Origin: Oscillospiraceae bacterium
Lineage (GTDB): Bacteria > Bacillota > Clostridia > Oscillospirales > Ruminococcaceae
DNA: 6,085 nucleotides
NCBI GenBank assembly: GCA_900765125.1
Contig: CAAFQL010000221.1
Coordinates: 1-6,085 of the forward strand
Direction: 5' to 3'
Made by a program: the position numbers and the translations under genes. The notes beneath the pieces are model-generated. The model did no database searches and was not told where the DNA came from. It was given only the letters and a program-made list of their open reading frames with translations. Below are positions 1 through 5,806 of the stretch, piece after piece. Position 1 is the stretch's first letter. Each line of letters starts with the position of its first letter.

Positions 1-774
1 AGGTACAGTAAACATTACACTGTCGAATCTGTCCATAACCCCGCCGTGACCCGGCATGATATTTCCGAAATCCTTTATATTTCTCTGACGCTTGATAAGT
101 GATGCACAGAGATCACCCAGAACTCCGGTCACCGAGCATACAGCAGCCGTAAATATAAGCCAAAGATAGTTTACGTGAACGTCTGCAATAAGTCCATATA
201 TAACGCTTACCAAGATCATAACAATTATATCAGCTGCAATACCGCCAATAAATCCCTCAACAGTTTTCTTCGGGCTGATCTCCGGACAAAGCTTATGCTT
301 TCCTAAAAAAGTTCCCGTAAAGTAAGCACCTGTATCTGAGATCCATGCTGCGCAAAGAGCGAGTATTACATAAACAAGACCAAATTTGCTGCTCATAAGC
401 AGCAGACTTACCAGAAGATTCATTGAATATGGTATAAATACAGCTATAGTCAGAATATACGCTGTCTGCTGAAAAGTTCTGTTTTTGTGATCCCTTATAA
501 AATCAAAAAATATGATCATCACAGCAGCTATTGTGATAAATGTATCCCAGCCAAAAAGTCCGAAAAATCTGAAAAATGGCGCAACAAGTGCAGCGATGCA
601 GGCAGCAGCTACAGAAAAGGTGTACTTCAAACATTTGTCCGCACGAAGCAGCTCCATTATTGCCATTGCCGAAATAAGACCTATGCACAGCGGATACACG
701 AATGTTTTGTTCAGAATCAGAATAATTACCAGAAGTACTACTGCTACAGTTCCTGAAATGATACGTGTTTTCAT
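1..774 (-). CDS. cdsA: Phosphatidate cytidylyltransferase (CDP-diglyceride synthase), 3' end outside window
   Basis: This integral membrane enzyme joins phosphatidic acid and CTP to give CDP-diacylglycerol, the precursor of the main phospholipids. The frame is open from the start to base 1, so the C-terminus is cut by the window edge; about 258 residues are visible. The N-terminal half is a series of hydrophobic segments (the first at about residues 4-22). WISDTGAY lies near 144-151 and SPKKTVEG at 167-174. The family signature near 219-252 is present: GDL, then SLIKR, KDFGN, PGHGGVMDRFDS, with the metal/substrate-binding DRxDS aspartates. I chose the ATG at 774 because the GGAGG at 784-788 lies 9 nt upstream. 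The in-frame ATG at 780, which would overlap the uppS stop, leaves only 3 nt. It is the last visible gene of the pyrH-frr-uppS-cdsA run. Family assignment is very secure; the start is likely but not certain. Confidence 0.95.
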   Translation of the reverse strand, partial: MKTRIISGTVAVVLLVIILILNKTFVYPLCIGLISAMAIMELLRADKCLKYTFSVAAACIAALVAPFFRFFGLFGWDTFITIAAVMIIFFDFIRDHKNRTFQQTAYILTIAVFIPYSMNLLVSLLLMSSKFGLVYVILALCAAWISDTGAYFTGTFLGKHKLCPEISPKKTVEGFIGGIAADIIVMILVSVIYGLIADVHVNYLWLIFTAAVCSVTGVLGDLCASLIKRQRNIKDFGNIMPGHGGVMDRFDSVMFTVP

Positions 775-776
775 AC

Positions 777-1532
777 TCATACACCTCCAAAACGACGTCC
801 ACGGCTTGCAAAGTCTATGAGTGCTTTATCAAGTTCGCTCCTTGCAAAGTCAGGCCACAGTACATCTGTGAAATAATACTCAGCATAAGCACACTGCCAA
901 ATAAGAAAATTTGAAAGTCTAAGCTCACCGCTTGGACGTATCATAAGGTCAACATCCGGAACTTCTTTTGTATAGAGATGCTGTCCTATAATGTCTTCTG
1001 ATATATCCATAGGATCTATCTCACCCTTGACAGCTTTTTCTGCCAGCTGACGTGCAGCATATGCGATCTCATCTCTTCCACCGTAATTGATTGCAAGGAT
1101 AAGATTCATCTTATCATATTTTTTAGAATCCTCTTCAAGTTCGATCATACGATTGCGTATTCTCTCTGGAAGTCTTGACTTATCTCCAATAAATATCATA
1201 CGAACTTCCTGTTCCAGGTATTCATCGCAGTCATTTAGATACTCCCACAGAAGATTCATAATAGCATCAATTTCTTCTTCTGGACGCTTCCAGTTTTCAG
1301 TGGAAAAAACATAGAAAGAAGCGTTTTTTATACCGATAGAACGGCAATAACGAGTAATATCATGGAAAGTCTTTGCACCCTCACGATGTCCGAATTTTCT
1401 TGGCATACCACGCTTTTTAGCCCATCGCCCATTACCGTCCATAATAAATGCAACGTGTTTTGGAAGAACTTCCGGAAGAAAATGTTCATTCTTCTCCGAA
1501 TCTGTGTTCTTCTTTAAAAAGGAAAAAGCCAT
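777..1532 (-). CDS. uppS: Isoprenyl transferase / undecaprenyl diphosphate synthase (cis-prenyltransferase)
   Basis: This soluble cis-prenyltransferase adds isopentenyl units to farnesyl diphosphate to make the C55 lipid carrier for peptidoglycan and other wall polymers. The 251-residue length is normal. After a polar N-terminal extension of about 25 residues comes HVAFIMDGNGRWAKKRG (26-42), with catalytic Asp32 and the diphosphate-binding loop. HREG (49-52), FSTENWKRP (76-84) and IRPSGELRLSNF (198-209) follow, then the AYAEYYFTDVLWPDF block with its conserved acidic residue (Glu218), and the typical C-terminal RGRRFGG. The start is supported by GGGAGGA at 1541-1547, just after the frr stop codon; frr and uppS are 15 nt apart. 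The stop is 2 nt before the preferred cdsA start. Nothing is missing or broken. The bacterial C55 role is inferred from family and context. Confidence 0.97.
   Translation of the reverse strand: MAFSFLKKNTDSEKNEHFLPEVLPKHVAFIMDGNGRWAKKRGMPRKFGHREGAKTFHDITRYCRSIGIKNASFYVFSTENWKRPEEEIDAIMNLLWEYLNDCDEYLEQEVRMIFIGDKSRLPERIRNRMIELEEDSKKYDKMNLILAINYGGRDEIAYAARQLAEKAVKGEIDPMDISEDIIGQHLYTKEVPDVDLMIRPSGELRLSNFLIWQCAYAEYYFTDVLWPDFARSELDKALIDFASRGRRFGGV
784..788 (-). promoter_or_regulatory. cdsA ribosome-binding site inside uppS
   Basis: GGAGG on the minus strand is formed by the Gly-Gly codons (GGA GGT) at the C-terminus of uppS. It is 9 nt from the ATG at 774 and only 3 nt from the ATG at 780, which favours the inner start for cdsA. 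The arrangement suggests translational coupling of cdsA to uppS. Confidence 0.7.
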
Positions 1533-1547
1533 TTTTAACTTCCTCCC

Positions 1548-2102
1548 TTAGATGCTCATGATTTCCTTTTCCTTAGCAGTGATAGACTTATCTGCTTCAT
1601 CACAGTAACGGTCTGTCAGCTTCTGGATATCCTTTTCACCGTTCTTTACATCATCTTCTGTAAGCTCGGAATTCTTCTTCATTGCTTTAAGCTTGTCCAT
1701 AGCGTCACGACGTATATTTCTAACAGCTACCTTTGCATCTTCACCATATTTCTTGATGGATTTACAAAGTTCCTTACGGCGGTCTTCTGTCAGCTGCGGA
1801 AAGGCAAGTCTGAGAACCTTACCATCATTTGTGGGAGTAATACCAATATCAGATGCCATGATAGCCTTTTCAATAGATTTAAGGGAAGACATATCCCATG
1901 GCTGAATTACCAAGATTCGAGCTTCTGATACTGAAATAGCTGCCATCTGTTGAATAGGTGTAGGTGCACCGTAGTAATCAACAGTTACCTTATCAAGCAC
2001 TGCCGGATTGGCTCTTCCTGCACGGATAGCTGCCAGATCTTTATCAAGACGTGCGATAGTTTTCTGCATTTTTTCTTCTGTTTCTTTCATTACTGCTTTC
2101 AT
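1548..2102 (-). CDS. frr: Ribosome recycling factor
   Basis: RRF works with EF-G in the cytoplasm to split post-termination ribosomes into subunits. The 184-residue length is the family norm (about 185). The N-terminal helix carries the conserved AAIRAGRANPAVLD (24-37). VDYYGAPTPIQQMA (41-54) leads into the beta-rich second domain, with ARILVIQPWD (61-70) and the ITPTNDGKVLRLAFPQLTEDRR block. The final helices return to the three-helix bundle (VRNIRRDAMDKLK near 127-139, ending KEKEIMSI). The start at 2102 has AAAGGA about 10 nt upstream; a second ATG at residue 5 is a weaker alternative. It lies 29 nt after pyrH and 15 nt before uppS, so it is very probably co-transcribed with both. Confidence 0.98.
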   Translation of the reverse strand: MKAVMKETEEKMQKTIARLDKDLAAIRAGRANPAVLDKVTVDYYGAPTPIQQMAAISVSEARILVIQPWDMSSLKSIEKAIMASDIGITPTNDGKVLRLAFPQLTEDRRKELCKSIKKYGEDAKVAVRNIRRDAMDKLKAMKKNSELTEDDVKNGEKDIQKLTDRYCDEADKSITAKEKEIMSI

Positions 2103-2131
2103 GATTTTTAGTTCCTTTCAAGATTAAATTT

Positions 2132-2845
2132 TTATTCGTTTTCAGCTACAACAGTGCCAATCGGCTTACCCATTATAGCATCATAAATATTATCCGGACG
2201 GCTCAGGTCAAATACCAACATAGGCATCTGATTATCACGGCACATAGAAGCTGCCGTGCTGTCCATTACAGCCAGTGCGCTGCCGAGAACATTGCTGAAT
2301 GTTATAGTTTCATATTTTACAGCATCGGAATACTTATGAGGATCCTTATTATATACACCATCAACGAGAGTTGCTTTCAGGAGAATATCAGCTTCAATTT
2401 CAACTGCACGAAGAGTTGCTGCTGTATCTGTTGAGAAGAACGGACTTCCTGTACCGCATCCAAAAATCACAACTCTGCCTTTGTCCATATGGCGGATAGC
2501 ACGATTGCGGATATAAGGTTCAGCGATTGCCTGCATTGAAATTGCAGTTTGTACACGAACCTCAACACCCAGTGATTCAAGAGAATCAGCAACTGCAAGA
2601 GCATTCATAGTAGTAGCAAGCATACCAATATGGTCTGCTCGAGTACGATCCATACTTCCTGAAGATCTGCCTCTCCAGAAATTTCCGCCTCCTACAACGA
2701 TACCCATCTGTGCACCAGCATCAACACATTTTTTTATGCTTTTGCAAATTTTGTTTATCACGTCAAAATCAAGACCCATTTTCTTTTCACCAGCAAGAGC
2801 CTCACCGCTAAGCTTTAATACAACACGTTTGTATTTAAGTTCCAT
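2132..2845 (-). CDS. pyrH: UMP kinase
   Basis: This hexameric cytoplasmic kinase of the amino-acid-kinase fold phosphorylates UMP to UDP with ATP, feeding UTP/CTP and UDP-sugar synthesis. Bacterial members are usually inhibited by UTP and activated by GTP. From the start at 2845 the protein is 237 residues, the normal size. Visible motifs are VVLKLSGEALAG (8-19, phosphate binding), IVVGGGNFWRG (49-59), RADHIGMLATTMNALA (69-84), the UMP-contacting GTGSPFFSTDTAA (131-143) and LLKATLVDGVYNKDP (155-169, nucleotide site). I rejected a longer frame that begins with a GTG at 2908. It adds 21 residues absent from the family, and it begins only a few bases past the predicted transcription start. The gene is normally next to tsf but is separated here by the ATPase gene, and it has its own promoter at 2921-2949. 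Confidence 0.98.
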   Translation of the reverse strand: MELKYKRVVLKLSGEALAGEKKMGLDFDVINKICKSIKKCVDAGAQMGIVVGGGNFWRGRSSGSMDRTRADHIGMLATTMNALAVADSLESLGVEVRVQTAISMQAIAEPYIRNRAIRHMDKGRVVIFGCGTGSPFFSTDTAATLRAVEIEADILLKATLVDGVYNKDPHKYSDAVKYETITFSNVLGSALAVMDSTAASMCRDNQMPMLVFDLSRPDNIYDAIMGKPIGTVVAENE

Positions 2846-2857
2846 TTTATTTGTTCG

Positions 2858-2864
2858 TCCTTTC
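2858..2864 (-). promoter_or_regulatory. pyrH ribosome-binding site
   Basis: GAAAGGA on the minus strand lies 12 nt upstream of the ATG at 2845. The spacing is slightly long, but no comparable site precedes the upstream in-frame GTG at 2908. The site therefore supports the shorter, family-length UMP kinase. Confidence 0.6.
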
Positions 2865-2920
2865 AATGTGGATTCACGCTCTGTAGAACACATAGATATG
2901 TATTCCACGCTGCTACTATT

Positions 2921-2949
2921 ATTTTACACTATTTTTCATAAAATGTAAA
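2921..2949 (-). promoter_or_regulatory. Sigma-A-type promoter for the pyrH operon
   Basis: The minus strand carries a -35 box TTTACA (2944-2949) and a -10 box TAAAAT (2921-2926) with a 17-bp spacer, each one mismatch from consensus. Transcription would begin near 2914, giving a leader of about 69 nt before pyrH. The promoter lies just downstream of the ATPase gene, so pyrH-frr-uppS-cdsA can be expressed independently of rpsB-tsf. The 6-bp inverted arms within it are reported as a finding. Confidence 0.7.
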
Positions 2950-3049
2950 GTGATTTTTCGTAAATAAATAAAAAAGACGCAATCAAAATATTTAAAAGCA
3001 AAAACACTCTACTATTCCTTAAATTAGAAAAATATGAAAAGCAATCTTT

Positions 3050-3763
3050 TTAATCCAATAATTTATGAAGCAAATTATTTCGATTATTAATAAACATTTT
3101 TGTTATTGCATAACTATCTGTTTCTTCATATTCACAAAGATATATTTTTCCATTGTTAAAACTATATATATCTGCATTAGGTATTCCTAACAATATAGGA
3201 GAATGCGTCGCTATTATAAACTGTGCCCCTTCTTTAGAACACTTGTACATATCAATTAAAAGGGTCAATTGCCTTTGCGGCGACAACGCTGCTTCCGGCT
3301 CATCAAAAATATAGACGCCATCAGCTCTCATATAATTTTGTACAATTGTTAAAAAGCCCTCACCATGAGATCTCTCATGATATTTTTCTGAAGGATGGAC
3401 AATATCTGCATATTCTTCTTCTTTTGTGGCAACATTATAAAAACTTTCCGCCCTGAGAAAATAACCACATTTGGGTCTGCGTACTCCTTTTGTAATTCTA
3501 ATTGCATTGCATAATTCAGAATGAGAATCATATGTTGAAAAATGATAATTTTTAGTTCCACCTTCTGGATTGAAACCATATGCCACAGCAATTGCTTCTA
3601 ATAAAGTTGATTTTCCACTTCCATTTTCTCCAACAAAAAATGTAATAGGGTTATTGAAAGCTAATATATCCATATTTTTTATTGCATCTATTTTTCTCAA
3701 ATAACTGTTTGTACTGATTTTCGCCCAATCAATAGATATTTTCTGAATAAACTGATTATCCAC
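3050..3763 (-). CDS. Stand-alone AAA/ABC-type ATPase, COG3910-like, function unknown
   Basis: This 237-residue soluble P-loop ATPase has ABC/SMC-like motifs. Walker A GENGSGKST is at 45-53. NPEGGTKNYHFST (65-77) and FLRAESFYNVAT (102-113) are blocks I associate with the COG3910-type predicted ATPases. The ABC-signature equivalent SHGEG is at 132-136. Walker B VYIFDEPEAAL (150-160) has D154 and catalytic E155, then a D-loop SPQRQ. The H-loop is IIATHSPILL with H187. No transmembrane, nuclease or TOPRIM domain is fused, and there is no long coiled coil. The start is a GTG at 3763 with AGAAGGA 5 nt upstream; no better in-frame start exists. The gene is clearly AT-richer than its neighbours (bases 3061-3120 have 12 G/C of 60, against 31 of 60 in 4621-4680 of tsf). 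It favours AAA, ATA and TTA codons. It interrupts the usual tsf-pyrH adjacency, which suggests insertion. All catalytic residues are intact. The biological role is unknown; a defence or housekeeping stress role would be a guess. Confidence 0.88.
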   Translation of the reverse strand: MDNQFIQKISIDWAKISTNSYLRKIDAIKNMDILAFNNPITFFVGENGSGKSTLLEAIAVAYGFNPEGGTKNYHFSTYDSHSELCNAIRITKGVRRPKCGYFLRAESFYNVATKEEEYADIVHPSEKYHERSHGEGFLTIVQNYMRADGVYIFDEPEAALSPQRQLTLLIDMYKCSKEGAQFIIATHSPILLGIPNADIYSFNNGKIYLCEYEETDSYAITKMFINNRNNLLHKLLD

Positions 3764-3768
3764 ATTTA

Positions 3769-3775
3769 TCCTTCT
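3769..3775 (-). promoter_or_regulatory. Ribosome-binding site deciding the GTG start of the ATPase gene
   Basis: AGAAGGA on the minus strand is followed by TAAAT and then the GTG at 3763. An ATG overlaps the GTG two bases earlier (ATGTG, first base 3765), but it is out of frame and reaches a stop after 22 codons. The GTG is therefore the productive start for the ATPase. Confidence 0.6.
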
Positions 3776-3842
3776 TTCATAAGTTCGTTTTCTAAAAATA
3801 ATAGTTCTGATTTTTCTATAAAACTATATTGCACAGATAAAC

Positions 3843-3882
3843 ATAAATCCGCTTTCAGTAAAAATACTAAAAGCGGATTTAT
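3843..3882 (-). terminator. Rho-independent-like terminator after tsf
   Basis: A long inverted repeat (arms 3843-3860 and 3865-3882, 4-nt loop) starts 18 nt after the tsf stop. In the minus-strand transcript all 18 positions pair, including one G-U wobble (3856/3869). In a plus-strand transcript that position would be a C-A mismatch, so the structure fits termination of tsf. The 3' side continues GGATTTATGTTTATC, a broken rather than clean U-tract. It would insulate rpsB-tsf from the ATPase gene. Confidence 0.75.
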
Positions 3883-3899
3883 AAATGCTAAATCAAAAC

Positions 3900-4808
3900 T
3901 TACTTGATCATGCTTGCAATTTCATCAGCGAAATTGTCAACTCTCTTCTCAATGCCTTCGCCACGCTCATAGCGAACGAACTCAACGATCTTGGCACCCT
4001 TAGCAACGCTGTCAACATACTGCTGAACATTCATTGAGCTATCCTTAACAAATGTCTGCTCAAGCAGGCAGTTCTCTGAATAATACTTGCCAACCTTACC
4101 TTCAGCGATCTTTTCCTTGACCTGATCAGGCTTGCTTGACATCTTAGGATCTTCTGCCATCTGAGCCAGAATGATCTTCTTTTCTTCTTCCAGAACGTTA
4201 GCCGGAACATCTTCTCTGCAAAGATAAGGAGGATTCATAGCTGCAACCTGAAGTGCGCAATCCTTAGCTGCTGTAAGAACACCCTCTGTAGCTTCCGGAG
4301 CTTCAGCCTTAACCATAACGCCAATCTTGCCGCCGCCGTGGATATAAGGAACAAGAATACCTTCCAGACGAACAAAACGACGAATCTGGAGGTTTTCACG
4401 AATCTTCAGGAAGAGTTCCTGGAGTGCTTCGTCAACTGTCATTGTGCCGCCGGAAACAGTACAAGTCTTCAGAGCTTCAACGTCAGCCGGATTCTTCTCA
4501 ATAATAGTATCAGCTACTGTATTTACAAAAGCCTTAAATTCATCAGTATTAGCAACGAAGTCTGTCTCAGAATTAACTTCTACTACAGCACCGATTGTGT
4601 TGTCAGCGTTAACCTTAGCTACTACCATACCCTCAGCAGCAACTCTGTCAGCCTTTTTAGCCTGGCTTGCCAGACCCTTTTCACGAAGCAGTTCGATTGC
4701 CTTATCTACATTGCCGTCAGTCTCCATAAGAGCCTTCTTGCAGTCCATCATGCCTACGCCTGTCATCTTACGCAGTTCATTTACGTCTTTAGCAGAAATA
4801 TTTGCCAT
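3900..4808 (-). CDS. tsf: Translation elongation factor Ts
   Basis: EF-Ts is the guanine-nucleotide exchange factor that recycles EF-Tu-GDP to EF-Tu-GTP. The 302-residue length is in the normal range. The N-terminal UBA-like domain (about 4-42) carries VNELRKMTGVGMMDCKKAL and the DGNVDKAIELLREKG motif. The exchange motif is at VNSETDFVANTDEF (78-91), with the TDFV tetrad at 82-85. The core subdomains follow, with IRRFVRLEG (142-150), PYIHGGGKIGVMV (154-166), AAMNPPYL and YYSENCLLEQTFVKD. The C-terminus is the typical FVRYERGEGIEKR. The start at 4808 is backed by AGGAGG (4817-4822) with 8-nt spacing. It lies 75 nt after rpsB, with a hairpin in the gap, and I see no convincing promoter of its own. 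It is probably expressed by readthrough from the rpsB promoter. Confidence 0.98.
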   Translation of the reverse strand: MANISAKDVNELRKMTGVGMMDCKKALMETDGNVDKAIELLREKGLASQAKKADRVAAEGMVVAKVNADNTIGAVVEVNSETDFVANTDEFKAFVNTVADTIIEKNPADVEALKTCTVSGGTMTVDEALQELFLKIRENLQIRRFVRLEGILVPYIHGGGKIGVMVKAEAPEATEGVLTAAKDCALQVAAMNPPYLCREDVPANVLEEEKKIILAQMAEDPKMSSKPDQVKEKIAEGKVGKYYSENCLLEQTFVKDSSMNVQQYVDSVAKGAKIVEFVRYERGEGIEKRVDNFADEIASMIK

Positions 4809-4841
4809 TTTTATTTCCTCCTGTAATCTAAATTTATTCAG

Positions 4842-4877
4842 AAAAACCCGAATATGAACACCTACATATTCGGGTTT
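4842..4877 (-). terminator. Hairpin with short U-tract between rpsB and tsf (putative attenuator)
   Basis: A perfect 13-bp inverted repeat (4844-4856 with 4865-4877, 8-nt loop) starts 6 nt after the rpsB stop codon. On the minus strand it ends in TTTTT, three of which lie within the stem, then CTGAATAAATTT. The shape is that of an intrinsic terminator with a weak U-tract. No promoter is seen between it and tsf, so partial readthrough is the likely outcome and would lower EF-Ts relative to S2. The plus strand has no matching U-tract. Confidence 0.7.
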
Positions 4878-4883
4878 AAAGTC

Positions 4884-5627
4884 TTATTCAGCAGCAGCTT
4901 CCTCAGCAGCAACTTCTTCTGTAGCAGCTTCAGCAGTAGCATCAGCGCCCTGTCTGCCCTCGATAATAGCATCAGCCATTACACCAGCAATCAGACGTAC
5001 TGCACGGATAGCATCATCGTTACCCGGAATTACATAATCGATTTCGTCAGGATCGCAGTTTGTATCTACGATAGCAACGATCGGGATATTCAGCTTCTTA
5101 GCTTCTGCAACAGCGATTCTTTCCTTGCGTGGGTCAACAATAAAGAGTGCACCCGGCAGCTTCTTCATATCCTTGATACCACCCAGGAACTTTTCAAGCT
5201 TTTCGATTTCAAGCTGGAGCTTACCAACTTCTTTCTTAGGCAGCAGATTGAATGTTCCATCATTTTCCATTTCGTGGAGCTGTTCCAGTCTCTTGATTCT
5301 TCTCTGGATAGTAGTGAAGTTTGTCATCATACCACCCAGCCAACGTGCGTTTACATAGTAAGCGCCTGCACGTACAGCCTCTTCCTTAATGGAATCGCCT
5401 GCCTGCTTCTTTGTACCTACGAACAGTACAGATTCGCCCTGTGCAGCAATGTCACGAACGAACATATAAGCTTCGTCAAGCTTCTTTACTGTCTTCTGCA
5501 GGTCGATGATGTAAATGCCATTTCTTTCTGTGAAGATGTACTGTGCCATCTTCGGGTTCCATCTTCTGGTCTGATGACCAAAGTGTACGCCAGCTTCGAG
5601 GAGCTGTTTCATTGATACTACGCCCAT
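4884..5627 (-). CDS. rpsB: 30S ribosomal protein S2
   Basis: S2 binds late to the 30S subunit at the back, between head and body, and helps recruit S1-like function and mRNA. The 247-residue protein starts MGVVSMKQLLEAGVHFGHQ, with the conserved TRRWNPKMAQYIFTERNGI block (20-38) and IDLQKTVKKL. VLFVGTKKQA, the ARWLGGMMTNFTTI motif, the coiled-coil arm (residues about 105-150), FIVDPRKERIAVAEAKKLNIPIVAIVDTNCDPD and IPGNDDAIRAV follow in order. The C-terminal tail is a low-complexity Ala/Glu stretch, common for S2 in this group. The start at 5627 has AGGAGG (5636-5641) with 8-nt spacing; the ATG at residue 6 has none. A strong promoter lies upstream. Confidence 0.98.
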   Translation of the reverse strand: MGVVSMKQLLEAGVHFGHQTRRWNPKMAQYIFTERNGIYIIDLQKTVKKLDEAYMFVRDIAAQGESVLFVGTKKQAGDSIKEEAVRAGAYYVNARWLGGMMTNFTTIQRRIKRLEQLHEMENDGTFNLLPKKEVGKLQLEIEKLEKFLGGIKDMKKLPGALFIVDPRKERIAVAEAKKLNIPIVAIVDTNCDPDEIDYVIPGNDDAIRAVRLIAGVMADAIIEGRQGADATAEAATEEVAAEEAAAE

Positions 5628-5731
5628 TGTGTAGTCCTCCTAAATATTGGTTTTTGCCCTCCGCTCGACTTGACTTACAGACAACCTATTTTCATAAGCA
5701 CCAATCTATAAAAACCGAACGTGCGAATTGC
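5628..5731 (-). promoter_or_regulatory. rpsB 5' leader, possible autoregulatory r-protein leader
   Basis: About 104 nt separate the predicted transcription start from the rpsB ATG, long for a simple leader. On the minus strand ATTGGT (5700-5705) can pair with ACCAAT (5646-5651). GGTTTTT (5710-5716) can pair with AAAAACC (5649-5655). The two pairings share bases 5649-5651 and cannot form together. The shared 3' partner ends 4 nt before the Shine-Dalgarno AGGAGG (5636-5641). S2 is known to repress its own mRNA in enterobacteria. Regulation here is inference, and I do not recognise a named leader family. Confidence 0.35.
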
Positions 5732-5737
5732 CTAATT

Positions 5738-5766
5738 ATTATATCATATTTTCCATTTTGATTCAA
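5738..5766 (-). promoter_or_regulatory. Strong sigma-A-type promoter for rpsB-tsf
   Basis: The minus strand has -35 TTGAAT (5761-5766), a 17-bp spacer and a perfect -10 TATAAT (5738-5743), with a TGA extended -10 immediately before it. Transcription would start near 5731. A near-consensus site with extended -10 is what one expects for a ribosomal protein gene. Confidence 0.85.
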
Positions 5767-5806
5767 GGGAAACCGAAAACTTTTGCAAACAATTTTTCTA
5801 AACATT

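Noticed and set aside
487..820. Three overlapping open frames, two on the plus strand and one on the minus, over the start of cdsA
   Set aside because: The cdsA frame continues without a stop to base 1 with all family motifs; the others are frame shadows.
2846..2908. Longer pyrH starting at the GTG at 2908
   Set aside because: It adds 21 residues not found in UMP kinases, has no Shine-Dalgarno and begins almost at the predicted transcription start. The ATG at 2845 gives the normal 237 residues.
3798..3803. TATTAT as a -10 box for the ATPase gene
   Set aside because: No acceptable -35 hexamer lies 16-18 bp upstream and there is no extended -10, so it is not reported as a promoter.
2981..3898. 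AATCAAAA on both sides of the ATPase gene as possible insertion-site duplications
   Set aside because: An 8-bp AT-only-type match in AT-rich spacers is expected by chance, and no inverted terminal repeats or transposase accompany it.
4338..4857. Two plus-strand open frames opposite tsf
   Set aside because: They are antisense shadows of a clear EF-Ts gene, have low-complexity translations and no start signals.
4854..5615. Long plus-strand open frame (253 codons) opposite rpsB
   Set aside because: Its translation is Ser/Cys/Phe-rich with no recognisable domain. It is the complement of an unmistakable S2 gene, and no Shine-Dalgarno or promoter supports it.
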